Assembly: GCA_022826685.1 (NCBI GenBank)
Contig: JAJDUL010000018.1
Span: 1-64,000 of the forward strand
Source: Gemmatimonadota bacterium
GTDB taxonomy: Bacteria; Gemmatimonadota; Gemmatimonadetes; Palauibacterales; Palauibacteraceae
Length of the DNA stretch: 64,000 bases
Direction of reading: 5' to 3'
Positions 51,217 through 59,615 of this stretch are shown here, in pieces. Position 1 is the stretch's first letter. Every line of letters starts with the position of its first letter. Below the pieces are notes generated by a model. It was not told where the DNA came from and did no database searches. It was given only the letters and a program-made list of their open reading frames with translations. The position numbers were made by a program, and so were the translations under genes.

Positions 51217-52704
51217 ATGAGCGACGCCTCCGCCATCCCCGACTTTACCGAATTCTCCCGCCTCGCCGAGCCCGGGCGGATGGTTCCCGTGGCCATCGAA
51301 ATCCCGTTCGATCTGGACACGCCGGTCACGGCGTTCTCGAAGCTGCGACGCGGCCCGTTCTCCTTCCTCCTCGAGTCGGTCGAGGGAGGGGAGCGCTGGG
51401 CGCGATTCAGCTTCGTCGGCTCCGAGCCCCGGGAAGGGTGGCGACTCGACGGTTCGGAGATCCGGCTCTGGACGCCCGCGGGGGGCTGGGGCGAGCCCCA
51501 GACCACGAGCGATCCCTTCGGCGCCTTCGAGGCCTGGATCACCCGTTACGAACCGGTCGAACTCTCCTCCCTGCCGCCGTTCTGGGGCGGGGCCGTCGGC
51601 TTCTTCGGTTACGACACGGTGCGCTGGATCGAGCGGCTGCCCGACGCGCCGCCGGACGACCTCGGCGTGCCGGATGCCTGCTTCATGGCGACGGAGCGCA
51701 TGCTCATCGTCGACAACCTGTATTCCCGCGCGTTCGCCGTGGCGGCCGTGCCGGTCACGCCCGGCGACGACCCGGCCGAACTGTACGGGGACGCCGTGGA
51801 TCGACTCGCCGACTGGGTCCAGGGCCTCGAGAGACCGCACGGGCTGGGGCCGCTCGGCAACGGCGGAGAGGCGAGCACGCCGGAGGTCGTCGGAAACCGC
51901 TCGCGAGACGACTACGAGGCGGCCGTCGGGCGTATCCGTGAGTACATCGTGGCGGGAGATGCCTACCAGGTCGTGGTCTCGCAGCGTGCCGGCGCCCGTT
52001 ACAAGGGCGATCCTCTGGAACTCTACCGCGCCCTCCGCCGCAGCAATCCATCCCCCTATCTCTTCTTCATCGAGCTGGACGGCATGCGCCTCATCGGTTC
52101 GTCCCCCGAGACACTCGTCCGGGTGGAAGACGGGATCGTGACCGTGCGCCCGATCGCCGGGACGCGTCCGCGCGGAGCCACGCCGCCGGAGGACGAACGG
52201 CACGCGCGCGAGCTGCTCGCCGACGAGAAGGAGCGGGCGGAACACCTCATGCTGGTGGACCTCGGCCGCAACGATGTGAGCCGGGTCGCCCGTCCCGGCT
52301 CCGTCGAGGTGTCGCGCTTCATGGAGATCGAGCGCTACAGCCACGTCATGCACCTCGTGAGCGAGGTGGCGGGGTCGCTGAAGGACGGAGCCGACGCCGT
52401 CGAAGCCTTCAAGGCCTGCTTTCCCGCCGGCACGCTCACCGGCGCCCCGAAGGTGCGCGCGATGGAGATCGTCGATGAACTCGAACCGACGCGGCGCGGA
52501 CCCTACGGCGGGGCGGCGGGCTACGTGGGCTACGGCGCGACGAGCCTCGACATGGCCATCGTGATCCGCACGCTGCTCTCCGTCGGCGACCGCGTGTACG
52601 CGCAGGCGGGGGCCGGGATCGTCTACGACTCGGAACCGGCGCGCGAGTGGGAAGAGACCCGCCACAAGGCCCGCGTCCTCCTGGAGGCGCTGACGAAAGT
52701 CTAG
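51217..52704 (+). CDS. trpE: Anthranilate synthase component I
   Basis: The protein has 495 residues. The N-terminal domain begins 'VPVAIEIPFDLDTPVTAFSK'. The chorismate-binding domain has 'YQVVVSQRAGARY', 'LIGSSPETLVRVEDGIVTVR' then PIAGTRPRG, 'LVDLGRNDVSRVARPGSVEV' and 'FPAGTLTGAPKVRAMEIVDE'. It converts chorismate to anthranilate with ammonia supplied by component II, whose gene is not adjacent. Para-aminobenzoate synthase component I is a relative, but the 'HVMHLVSEVAGSL' and 'AGYVGYGATSLDMAIVIRTL' segments favour TrpE. No attenuator leader peptide was seen in the 192 bp upstream. Confidence 0.93.
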   Translation: MSDASAIPDFTEFSRLAEPGRMVPVAIEIPFDLDTPVTAFSKLRRGPFSFLLESVEGGERWARFSFVGSEPREGWRLDGSEIRLWTPAGGWGEPQTTSDPFGAFEAWITRYEPVELSSLPPFWGGAVGFFGYDTVRWIERLPDAPPDDLGVPDACFMATERMLIVDNLYSRAFAVAAVPVTPGDDPAELYGDAVDRLADWVQGLERPHGLGPLGNGGEASTPEVVGNRSRDDYEAAVGRIREYIVAGDAYQVVVSQRAGARYKGDPLELYRALRRSNPSPYLFFIELDGMRLIGSSPETLVRVEDGIVTVRPIAGTRPRGATPPEDERHARELLADEKERAEHLMLVDLGRNDVSRVARPGSVEVSRFMEIERYSHVMHLVSEVAGSLKDGADAVEAFKACFPAGTLTGAPKVRAMEIVDELEPTRRGPYGGAAGYVGYGATSLDMAIVIRTLLSVGDRVYAQAGAGIVYDSEPAREWEETRHKARVLLEALTKV

Positions 52705-52714
52705 CGGGCGGTCG

Positions 52715-53089
52715 CTAGCGGGCGAGGCGCTCCTCGCGGGCGACGATGGGGTCGATCTGGTCCGCGTATTCCTTGGCGTAGGCGAGGGCTTCCTCGAGCG
52801 CCTCCGTCCGCGTCCCGGCGAAGCGCTGGCCCACAGCGGCGCTCATCGCGCGGCCCGGTCCGGCCGCCGCCGCGATCTCCCAGACCTCCGGCCCACCGCG
52901 CAGCGCCGCGCGCCTGCCCGCCCGGGTCTCCCGGAACTCGATCTGCGGGAACCTCTGCACGGCGAGCCACTCCAGCAGGATGTTCCTGAGTCCTTCCGAG
53001 GGGGTCCATTGCTGCTCGAGGAACACGCGTTCGAGTTCCGACTCGACCTCGCGTGAGACACGCGTACAGAGGGGACGGGGCAGAGGCAT
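52715..53089 (-). CDS. DUF433-like regulator with ribbon-helix-helix-like N-terminus (orphan antitoxin type)
   Basis: The protein has 124 residues. The N-terminal 'CTRVSREVESELERVFLEQQ' resembles a strand and helix of an RHH domain. 'FPQIEFRETRAGRRAALRGG' then 'PEVWEI' matches DUF433-type proteins (VapB45-like), and the tail 'ALAYAKEYADQIDPIV' is the final helix seen in that group. No toxin gene is adjacent, since trpE converges 10 bp away. ATG 53107 is an alternative start. Two overlapping perfect palindromes cover the start region, so self-repression is likely. Family assignment is by pattern. Confidence 0.6.
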   Translation of the reverse strand: MPLPRPLCTRVSREVESELERVFLEQQWTPSEGLRNILLEWLAVQRFPQIEFRETRAGRRAALRGGPEVWEIAAAAGPGRAMSAAVGQRFAGTRTEALEEALAYAKEYADQIDPIVAREERLAR

Positions 53090-53107
53090 GTATACATGGT
53101 ATACCAT
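53087..53107. promoter_or_regulatory. Twin overlapping 12-bp palindromes, likely operator
   Basis: CATGTATACATG (53087-53098) and ATGGTATACCAT (53096-53107) are each perfectly symmetric and share three bases. They lie over the start codon and probable -10 region of the DUF433-like gene. On the minus strand CTGGCA, 16 bases and TATACC form a possible promoter giving a nearly leaderless transcript. Confidence 0.65.
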
Positions 53108-53161
53108 CCTCTGGAAGCCTGCCAGCCCGGGCGGAATCCGCGGCTCGGCGGCGAACCGCGA

Positions 53162-53190
53162 TGTAACCCTTTCGTCGTTCGCGGCGTCTA
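53162..53190 (+). promoter_or_regulatory. ECF-sigma-type promoter of the VWA gene
   Basis: TGTAACCC (53162-53169) and CGTCTA (53185-53190) leave 16 bases between TAACC and CGTC, the normal spacing for ECF promoters with an AAC -35 core and CGTC -10 core. It lies about 105 bp upstream of the VWA gene start. The matching sigma factor is not identified. Confidence 0.6.
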
Positions 53191-53295
53191 CGGGTGTATC
53201 GCGGGGGCGCTTCCGCTCCCGAAAGCCGGAGGGAGCCGGAATGAGGTAACGCTCTTCGCCCTCGGCCCTGGCTGCGGCACTGGACAGGAGACGAC

Positions 53296-55284
53296 GTGAC
53301 CATGGCAATCACGAACGTACACGGAATCCGGCAACGAATCGGCGCCGTGCTCGCGCTGGCGCTCGCGGTCGCAGGCCCGGCCCCGTCCCGGGCGCAGTCA
53401 CAGACGGGCGCCGTGCAGGGGACGGTGCTCGATGCGACGGCCAACGTCGGCGTGGCTGGAGCGCAGGTGTTCGTGGCGGGCACGATGACCGGCACGCTGA
53501 CCGACGCGAATGGCGCCTACTTCCTCTCGGGCGTGCCGGCCGGGGAGCAGGTCGTCACGGTCCGGCTGATCGGCTACAGGCAGACGAACAAGAGGGTCAC
53601 CGTGACGGCGGGCGAGACGGTCACACTGGATTTCTCCGTCGAGCAGACGGCGGTGCGACGGGAGGATCTCACCGTGACCGGCGTGGCCGCCGAGATGCCG
53701 CAGGTGCTCCCGCACACGGTCGATCGCGCCGTGCGCGGCCTTGCGGCCACTTCGGTCATGCGCGCGTACGCCGATTTCAACACCGAGTCGTACGCCCGGA
53801 TCGAGGAGAACGGTTTCCGCAGCGTCGACGCGTCGCCCCTCTCCACCTTCTCGATCGATGTGGACCGCGCTTCGTATGCCAACGTCCGGCGCTTCATCCA
53901 GGCGGGGGAGCGGCCGCCCGTGGACGCAGTCCGGATCGAGGAGATGATCAACTACTTCCCGTACGAGTGGGACTCCGAGCGGGGCTCCGGGCGGGACTCG
54001 GGGCAAGACCCCGCAGCCGACGACCACCCGTTCCAGGTCCTCACGGAGGTGTGGGACGCGCCGTGGAAACCGGAGCACCGGCTCGCCCGCATCGGACTGC
54101 GGGCACCTTCCATCGACACTGAGGACCTGCCACCGAGCAACCTGGTCTTCCTGCTCGACGTGTCGGGGTCCATGTCGTCGCCCGACAAGCTCCCGCTGCT
54201 GAAGAAGGCGTTCGCCCTGCTCGCCGAACAGCTCAGGCCGCAGGATCGGGTCGCGATCGTCGTCTACGCCGGCGCGGCGGGGCTCGTGCTTCCCCCGACG
54301 CCGGGGAACCGGCGGGCCCGGATCCTGTCCGCGGTGGAGCGGCTGCAGGCGGGTGGAAGCACGGCGGGCGGCGCCGGGATCGCGCTCGCCTACGAGGTGG
54401 CGCGGGAGCACTTCGTCGAAGACGGCAACAACCGCGTCATCCTCGCGACGGACGGGGACTTCAACGTGGGCGCCTCGAGCGACGCGGAGATGGTGCGCCT
54501 CATCGAGAAGGAACGGGAGAGCGGGATCTTTCTCACGGTCCTCGGCTTCGGCACCGGGAACCTGAAGGACTCGAAGATGGAGCAGATCGCGGACCACGGG
54601 AACGGCAACTTCCACTACGTGGATGGCCTCCTCGAAGCCCGCAAGGTGCTCGTGGAGGAGATGGGAGGGACGCTCCTTACGGTCGCGAAGGACGTGAAGC
54701 TGCAGGTGGAGTTCAACCCCGCGCGCGCCGCCGCATACCGGCTGATCGGGTACGAGAACCGGCTGCTCGCCGACGAGGACTTCAACGACGACACGAAGGA
54801 CGCGGGCGAACTCGGGGCCGGACACACCGTGACCGCGCTGTACGAGGTCGTGCCCGCGGGCCTTCCGGTCCCCCGCAGCGTGGATCCGTTGCGGTATCAG
54901 CCGGCGGCCGAGTCGCGGCCCCCGATTGAAACGCCCCCGGCTGAAGCTCTCCCGGGTGCGTTCGAGGATGAACTGCTCTACGTGAAGGTCCGTTACAAGG
55001 ACCCGGACGGTGCCGAGAGCAGGCTCCTGGCGCATGCGGTCGGGGACCGCGCCCGGTCGCCCTCGCCGAGCTTCCGCTTCGCCGCGGCCGTGGCGGGGTT
55101 CGGCATGCTGCTGCGGGACTCGCCCCACTCCGGAGGGCTCACGCCCAATGATGTCATCGAGCTGGCGGAAAGGGGACGGGGCGACGATCCGCGGGGCTAT
55201 CGCGGAGAGTTCATCCGACTCGTGGAGGCCGTGCGCGACCTGGATCTGCTCGGAACGGCAGCAGAGGAGGACGACCAGCGTTAA
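53296..55284 (+). CDS. VWA-domain protein (YfbK-like) with an N-terminal carboxypeptidase-regulatory domain, exported
   Basis: The protein has 662 residues. AGGAG lies 5 nt before GTG 53296. A signal peptide ends near 'PAPSRAQS'. Residues about 36-115 are a carboxypeptidase-regulatory-like beta domain ('GTLTDANGAYFLSGVPAGEQ'). The YfbK N-terminal section ('VDASPLSTFSIDVDRASYAN') precedes the VWA domain with MIDAS residues in 'FLLDVSGSMSSPDK' and 'ILATDGDFNVGASSDAEMV'. The YfbK-type C-terminal domain follows. It probably binds a ligand or partner through a Mg ion in the periplasm. The regulatory-domain fusion is an addition to the usual YfbK layout. An ECF-type promoter sits upstream. Confidence 0.87.
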   Translation: MTMAITNVHGIRQRIGAVLALALAVAGPAPSRAQSQTGAVQGTVLDATANVGVAGAQVFVAGTMTGTLTDANGAYFLSGVPAGEQVVTVRLIGYRQTNKRVTVTAGETVTLDFSVEQTAVRREDLTVTGVAAEMPQVLPHTVDRAVRGLAATSVMRAYADFNTESYARIEENGFRSVDASPLSTFSIDVDRASYANVRRFIQAGERPPVDAVRIEEMINYFPYEWDSERGSGRDSGQDPAADDHPFQVLTEVWDAPWKPEHRLARIGLRAPSIDTEDLPPSNLVFLLDVSGSMSSPDKLPLLKKAFALLAEQLRPQDRVAIVVYAGAAGLVLPPTPGNRRARILSAVERLQAGGSTAGGAGIALAYEVAREHFVEDGNNRVILATDGDFNVGASSDAEMVRLIEKERESGIFLTVLGFGTGNLKDSKMEQIADHGNGNFHYVDGLLEARKVLVEEMGGTLLTVAKDVKLQVEFNPARAAAYRLIGYENRLLADEDFNDDTKDAGELGAGHTVTALYEVVPAGLPVPRSVDPLRYQPAAESRPPIETPPAEALPGAFEDELLYVKVRYKDPDGAESRLLAHAVGDRARSPSPSFRFAAAVAGFGMLLRDSPHSGGLTPNDVIELAERGRGDDPRGYRGEFIRLVEAVRDLDLLGTAAEEDDQR

Positions 55285-55356
55285 TGTGGCGGCTCATCCC
55301 CGGGCCGCGGCGCCGAGCGAGTCGGCCGCGGTCCGCACCGGGAGGAGCCGCGCCCG

Positions 55357-56097
55357 TTGAAGCTCAATCGACGCATCTCCGGCCAGATCGAACGGCCGGC
55401 GGACAAACGACGCTACGTGCGACGGCTGTTCGCCGGCGTGGCCGGCCGCTACGACCTCACCAACGATCTCATGTCGCTGGGCCTCCACCGCCGCTGGAAG
55501 CGTCGGCTGCTCGCGCGGGCCGACCTGCACCCGGACCACCGCGTCCTCGATCTCGCAGCCGGCACCGGAGACCTCGCGCGGGGAGCGCTGGACCGGGCCG
55601 CGCGCGAGGCGTTCGAGATCCACGTCGTGGCCGCGGATCTCACGCCGGAGATGATGCGGGTGGGGCGCGGACGGCCCGGCCCCGACCTCACCGGCTGGAT
55701 CGGGGCCGATGCGCTCCGTCTGCCCTTTCTCGACGGCACGTTCGACCGCGTCGTCATCGGCTACGGGCTGAGGAACTTCGCCGGACTGGACTCCGCGCTG
55801 GCCGAGAGCTTCCGCTGCCTGCGCCCGGGCGGCCGGATGATCTCACTGGATTTCGGCCACCCGCGCTCGGCGGCGCTGCGCCGCCTCTACCTCGGATATC
55901 TCGACGCCTCGACCCGGATCGCGGGTTGGGCGCTCCACCGCAACCCGGAGTCCTACGTGTACATCCCCGAGTCTCTGAGGAGGTTCCCGGACCAGAGGGA
56001 GATGGTCCGCAGGATGGAGGCGGTCGGGTTCGTGGAGTGCGGTTACGAAGACCTGATGATGGGCACGATGGCCATCAACTACGGAGACCGCCGTTAG
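55357..56097 (+). CDS. ubiE: Demethylmenaquinone/ubiquinone methyltransferase
   Basis: The protein has 246 residues. TTG 55357 is supported by GGGAGGAG nine bases upstream. The N-terminal 'VRRLFAGVAGRYDLTNDLMS' and 'LGLHRRWKRRLL' are typical of UbiE/MenG. 'VLDLAAGTGDLARGAL' is the SAM-binding motif. 'DGTFDRVVIGYGLRNFAGLD' and 'CLRPGGRMISLDFGHP' complete the class I methyltransferase fold. It makes the last C-methylation of menaquinone, and of ubiquinone where present. In this kind of organism menaquinone is the more likely product. It does not sit with other men genes. Confidence 0.9.
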   Translation: MKLNRRISGQIERPADKRRYVRRLFAGVAGRYDLTNDLMSLGLHRRWKRRLLARADLHPDHRVLDLAAGTGDLARGALDRAAREAFEIHVVAADLTPEMMRVGRGRPGPDLTGWIGADALRLPFLDGTFDRVVIGYGLRNFAGLDSALAESFRCLRPGGRMISLDFGHPRSAALRRLYLGYLDASTRIAGWALHRNPESYVYIPESLRRFPDQREMVRRMEAVGFVECGYEDLMMGTMAINYGDRR

Positions 56098-56138
56098 CGT
56101 CGCGGCCGGAGCCTCGGGCTGGCAGCCGGTGGCAAACC

Positions 56139-56330
56139 CTACATGCCCTGGTTGGATTCCGTCTTCCAGACGGTGAACTGGCGCTGGCCGGATTCGCTTT
56201 CCTCGAGGCGAACTTTCAACGCATCGCCATCGGCCAGTCGCATGTGGTCGCGCATCTCCAGAGGAATCGTGATGCGGCCGCCGCTTCCTACGGTGATGTC
56301 GCGGTAGTACATGACGCGGAAGATCGCCAT
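56139..56330 (-). CDS. AbrB/MazE/SpoVT-type DNA-binding protein
   Basis: The protein has 63 residues. 'MYYRDITVGSGGRITIPLEM' (alternative start at 56312) followed by 'RDHMRLADGDALKVRLEES' is a swapped-hairpin AbrB domain. It has no toxin partner beside it, so it may be a stand-alone regulator. The ribosome site GGGGAGG can pair with an upstream CCTCC in a hairpin, and an inverted repeat lies 40 bp further upstream, towards the ABC exporter gene. Control of itself or the exporter is inferred. Confidence 0.8.
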   Translation of the reverse strand: MAIFRVMYYRDITVGSGGRITIPLEMRDHMRLADGDALKVRLEESESGQRQFTVWKTESNQGM

Positions 56331-56332
56331 CT

Positions 56333-56351
56333 AACCTCCCCATGGAGGGTT
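56333..56351 (-). promoter_or_regulatory. Possible hairpin covering the ribosome site of the AbrB-like gene
   Basis: On the minus strand AACCCTCC can pair with GGGGAGGTT (one bulged base, short loop), which would hide the Shine-Dalgarno sequence. It may tune translation. Seven pairs at high GC make it plausible, not proven. Confidence 0.4.
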
Positions 56352-56371
56352 GGATTTCGGCAAAGTGAGGG

Positions 56372-56392
56372 GAATCCTTAATATGGGGATTC
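56372..56392. promoter_or_regulatory. Inverted repeat between the AbrB-like and ABC exporter genes
   Basis: GAATCC (56372-56377) and GGATTC (56387-56392) flank a 9-base AT-rich centre. This symmetric site lies in the 146-bp intergenic gap and could bind the AbrB-like dimer. Confidence 0.45.
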
Positions 56393-56476
56393 AACGGCCC
56401 CCGCGGTAGGCCGGACCGCCGAACGCGCGGGGCGGCAGACGAGTCCGCTGCTTGGCGACGGGTGCGGGCAGTCCGT

Positions 56477-57439
56477 ATGATCGGGGCCGTGAATACACCG
56501 GCCATTCGCCTCCGCGGCGTCACGAAGCGCTTCGACAGGAAGACGGCGGTCCGCGACCTCGACCTCGAGATCCCACGCGGATCGATCTACGGGCTCATCG
56601 GCCCGAACGGCGCCGGAAAGACGACGACGCTCCGGATCATCCTCGACATCATCGGGCCCGACGCGGGCTCCGTCGACGTCTTCGGTTCCCCCAACGTCGA
56701 GGCCATGCGCAGACGCATCGGGTACCTGCCGGAGGAGCGCGGCATGTACCAGAAGATGACGGCCGCAGACCACCTCGCGTTCTTCGGCCAACTGAAGGGG
56801 CTGAAGCGGAAGGAGGCGCTCGCGCGGGCCCGGTCCGGGCTGGACGCGGTGGGTCTCGGCGACCGGGCGGACGACAAGGTGGAGACCTTCTCGAAGGGGA
56901 TGGCCCAGAAGGCCCAGTTCCTGGGGGTCATCCTTCACGAACCCGATCTGCTGGTGCTCGACGAGCCCTTCAGCGGCCTCGACCCGCTGAACGTCGAACT
57001 GTTCAAACAACTGCTGCAGGAACGACAACGGGCCGGCGCCACGATCCTCCTCTCGACGCACCTCATCGAGGACGCCGAGCGGCTGTGCGAGCGGGTGTGC
57101 ATGATCGCGGGAGCGACCAAGGTGCTCGATGGCCGGGTCCGCGACATCAAGGCCGCGGCGGGGCGGCGCGACATCGCGCTGTCCTTCGAGGGGAACCCCA
57201 CGTTCCTCGATGCGCCGGACCTGATCGAGGACATTTCGGCGCACGGCACGTACGTGGAGGTCCGCATGCTGGAAGGGGCGGATCCCCAGGCGCTGTTGCG
57301 GCGGGCGGTGGACAGCGGCGCCCTGATCTCGCGCTTCGAACTCATCGAACCTTCGCTGCGCCAGATCTTCATCGAGAAGGCGACGGAGGCCGGACTCTCG
57401 CACGAGGACGAGAGCGAAGACGACGAGGCGGCGGCATGA
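56477..57439 (+). CDS. ABC-2-type exporter ATP-binding protein (NatA-like)
   Basis: The protein has 320 residues. GTG 56489 is an equally possible start. 'IYGLIGPNGAGKTTTLRIIL' holds Walker A, 'TFSKGMAQKAQFLGVILHEP' the signature, 'LLVLDEPFSGLDPLNVELFK' Walker B and 'ILLSTHLIEDAERLC' the switch His. A C-terminal DUF4162-like regulatory domain covers about residues 225-310. Its stop overlaps the permease ATG. The pair resembles NatAB/YhaP exporters, which move Na ions, drugs or lipids. The cargo is unknown. Confidence 0.92.
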   Translation: MIGAVNTPAIRLRGVTKRFDRKTAVRDLDLEIPRGSIYGLIGPNGAGKTTTLRIILDIIGPDAGSVDVFGSPNVEAMRRRIGYLPEERGMYQKMTAADHLAFFGQLKGLKRKEALARARSGLDAVGLGDRADDKVETFSKGMAQKAQFLGVILHEPDLLVLDEPFSGLDPLNVELFKQLLQERQRAGATILLSTHLIEDAERLCERVCMIAGATKVLDGRVRDIKAAAGRRDIALSFEGNPTFLDAPDLIEDISAHGTYVEVRMLEGADPQALLRRAVDSGALISRFELIEPSLRQIFIEKATEAGLSHEDESEDDEAAA

Positions 57440-58767
57440 ACCCGTTCACGCCCAGGGTCGCGGCCGTGATCCGCCGGGAGTTCGTCCTGCGCGTGAAGTC
57501 GAAGTGGTTCCTCCTCTCCACGCTGGGGCTCCCCGTGCTGATCGTCGGGCTCGGCGTCCTCTCCGCCTTCCTGGCCGTGAGGGGGGCGACGGACGCAGGG
57601 GAGGAGCGCCGGCTCATCGGGATCGCCGATCCGGCCGGGCTGATCGGAGACCTCCTGATCGAGGAGTTCCTCGCGGACTCGCTCGACGCCGTGCGCGCCG
57701 CGGACATGGAGGCGCTGTCGGTCGACGAGGCGCGGACGCGGCTCTCCGACACCTCCTACGACCTGCTGCTGATGATCCCGCGGAGTGAGGGCCGGCGCTC
57801 CGCGGAGATGCCGGGGGCGATGCCGGACGCGGACGAAGGGGAGGGCGGCGACGGGCGAACGACGCTGCTCGCGCGGGCCAGCGTGCCTTCCGTCATCGAG
57901 AGTTCGGTCCGGGGCGCCCTTCAGCGGGCATCGGTGAGGGCGCGCCTGCGCTCGATCGGCGTGCAGAGCATCGATCCCGGCGCGCTGCTCCAGCGGACCT
58001 CGTTCGACGTCATCAACGTCACGGAATCCGGCGAAGCGCGGTCCCAGGATATCTACCGGGCGCTCAGCTTCGGCATCGCGTTCTTCTTCTACTTCATCCT
58101 GCTCATCTACGGGCAGATGATCGTGCGGGCGATCCTCGAGGAGAAGCAGTCCGACATCGTCGAGATCATGGTCTCCTCGCTTCGCCCGTGGGAACTGATG
58201 CTGGGCAAGATCGTGGGCGTCGGCGCCGTGGGGATCGCGCAGATGGCCGTCTGGGCGCTGGTCTTCGCGCTCGCCGCGGTCTACGGCCTCACCGCCGGGG
58301 CCTCCACGCTGGCGGAGGCGGGGATCGACATCGCGAGCATCCCGGTCCCGTGGGGCACGCTCGTGCTGATGTTCTTTTTCCTCGTCTTCGGCTACCTGCT
58401 CTACGCGGGCATGTTCGCGGGGGCGGGCGCGACGATCAGCAACGAGCACGACGCCCAGCAGGTCATGCTCCCGATCACGATGCTGATCATCCTCCCCTTC
58501 ATCGCGACGCAGGGCGTGATCCAGAGCCCGAACGCGGGTTGGGGCGTCATCCTCTCCCTCGTGCCTTTCTTCAGTCCGCTGGTGATGCCGGCGCGGCTGT
58601 TCGCCACCTCGGTCCCGGTGTGGCAGTGGCTCGTGTCGCTGGTTCTGCTGGGAGTCTTCGTCCTCGGGGCGGCGTGGGTCGCGGGCCGCATCTTCCGGGT
58701 CGGGATTCTGATGAAGGGCCAGCGCGCCAACCTGCCGCAGGTGCTGCGGTGGATACGCCACGGTTAG
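57436..58767 (+). CDS. ABC-2-type exporter permease (NatB/YhaP-like)
   Basis: The protein has 443 residues. 'VAAVIRREFVLRVKSKWFLL' then 'STLGLPVLIVGLG' starts the first helix. A large extracytosolic domain (about residues 45-205) separates it from a bundle of six helices with 'FFFYFILLIYGQMIVRAILE' and 'EKQSDIVEIMVSSLRPWELM'. The layout is that of NatB. The extracytosolic domain contains an Asp/Glu/Gly-rich loop ('MPDADEGEGGDGRTT'). ATG overlaps the ATPase stop by four bases, so the two form one exporter. The tungstate-binding lipoprotein gene starts inside its last 19 bases. Confidence 0.9.
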   Translation: MNPFTPRVAAVIRREFVLRVKSKWFLLSTLGLPVLIVGLGVLSAFLAVRGATDAGEERRLIGIADPAGLIGDLLIEEFLADSLDAVRAADMEALSVDEARTRLSDTSYDLLLMIPRSEGRRSAEMPGAMPDADEGEGGDGRTTLLARASVPSVIESSVRGALQRASVRARLRSIGVQSIDPGALLQRTSFDVINVTESGEARSQDIYRALSFGIAFFFYFILLIYGQMIVRAILEEKQSDIVEIMVSSLRPWELMLGKIVGVGAVGIAQMAVWALVFALAAVYGLTAGASTLAEAGIDIASIPVPWGTLVLMFFFLVFGYLLYAGMFAGAGATISNEHDAQQVMLPITMLIILPFIATQGVIQSPNAGWGVILSLVPFFSPLVMPARLFATSVPVWQWLVSLVLLGVFVLGAAWVAGRIFRVGILMKGQRANLPQVLRWIRHG

Positions 58768-59606
58768 CCGTCCGTGACAGACGCGCGCGGCGAACCTCCT
58801 TCGCCCTCCTCTTCGCCCTCGGCGGGGGAGTGTGCGCCGGGGCGTGCGGGACCGACGCGGGCACGTTCGTGCTCGGCGCCACGACGTCCACCTACGATTC
58901 GGGCCTGCTCGAACACCTGATCGCCCGCTTCAACGAAGACCACCCCGGGCTCCGGGTGCGCACGGTCATCGCGGGAAGCGGCGAGGCTCTGCAACTCGGC
59001 CGCACGGGAGACGTGGATCTTCTGCTCGTGCACGCACCCGAAGCCGAGGCCCGTTTCGTCGAGGCGGGGTACGCGCCGCGTCGGAGTCCCGTCCTCGTCA
59101 ACGGGTACGTGATCGCGGGGCCGCCCTCGGATCCGGCGCGGATTCGCGGCTCCGCATCCCCCTCCGAGGCGTTCGCGACCCTCGCGCGGGGGGGGCACGA
59201 CTTCGTCTCGCGCAGCGACAGTTCGGGCACGCACTACCGCGAAATCGCCTTCTGGCGCGAGGCGGGGGTGGCCGGCGAGGGTGCATGGTACGTGGAGTCC
59301 GGGCAGGGACAGGCCACGACGCTGCACGTGGCCAGCGAACGCGGGGCCTACGTCCTCACGGATGTCGCGACGCTCGCGATGCTGTCGCAGGTGCTCGACC
59401 TGGATGCGCTCGTCGAGGGTCACCCCTCCCTGCGCAACGTCTACTCGCTGCTCGCGCCGCGCGACGCGGCCCGGCCGGAACCCGCCGCGGTCTTCGCGGA
59501 CTGGCTGCGCTCCGGAAGCGGACGCCGCGCGATCGGGGAATTCCGGGTGCGGGGCAGCCCGGAGGCCCTCTTCGCCCCGTGGCCCCGCGACGATCCCGCA
59601 AACTAG
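58749..59606 (+). CDS. tupA: Tungstate/molybdate-type ABC substrate-binding lipoprotein
   Basis: The protein has 285 residues. GTG 58749 overlaps the exporter permease gene by 19 bp. The signal 'FALLFALGGGVCAGACGTD' ends in a lipobox Cys. The mature part opens 'LGATTSTYDSGLLEHLIARF' and has 'VIAGSGEALQLGRTGDVDLL' and 'FVSRSDSSGTHYREIAFWRE', the TupA pattern, with Thr/Ser residues that bind the oxyanion. TupA binds tungstate tightly. The related WtpA/ModA families are less similar. It is followed 9 bp later by its permease gene. Confidence 0.85.
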   Translation: MDTPRLAVRDRRARRTSFALLFALGGGVCAGACGTDAGTFVLGATTSTYDSGLLEHLIARFNEDHPGLRVRTVIAGSGEALQLGRTGDVDLLLVHAPEAEARFVEAGYAPRRSPVLVNGYVIAGPPSDPARIRGSASPSEAFATLARGGHDFVSRSDSSGTHYREIAFWREAGVAGEGAWYVESGQGQATTLHVASERGAYVLTDVATLAMLSQVLDLDALVEGHPSLRNVYSLLAPRDAARPEPAAVFADWLRSGSGRRAIGEFRVRGSPEALFAPWPRDDPAN

Positions 59607-59615
59607 ATTCGGCGC

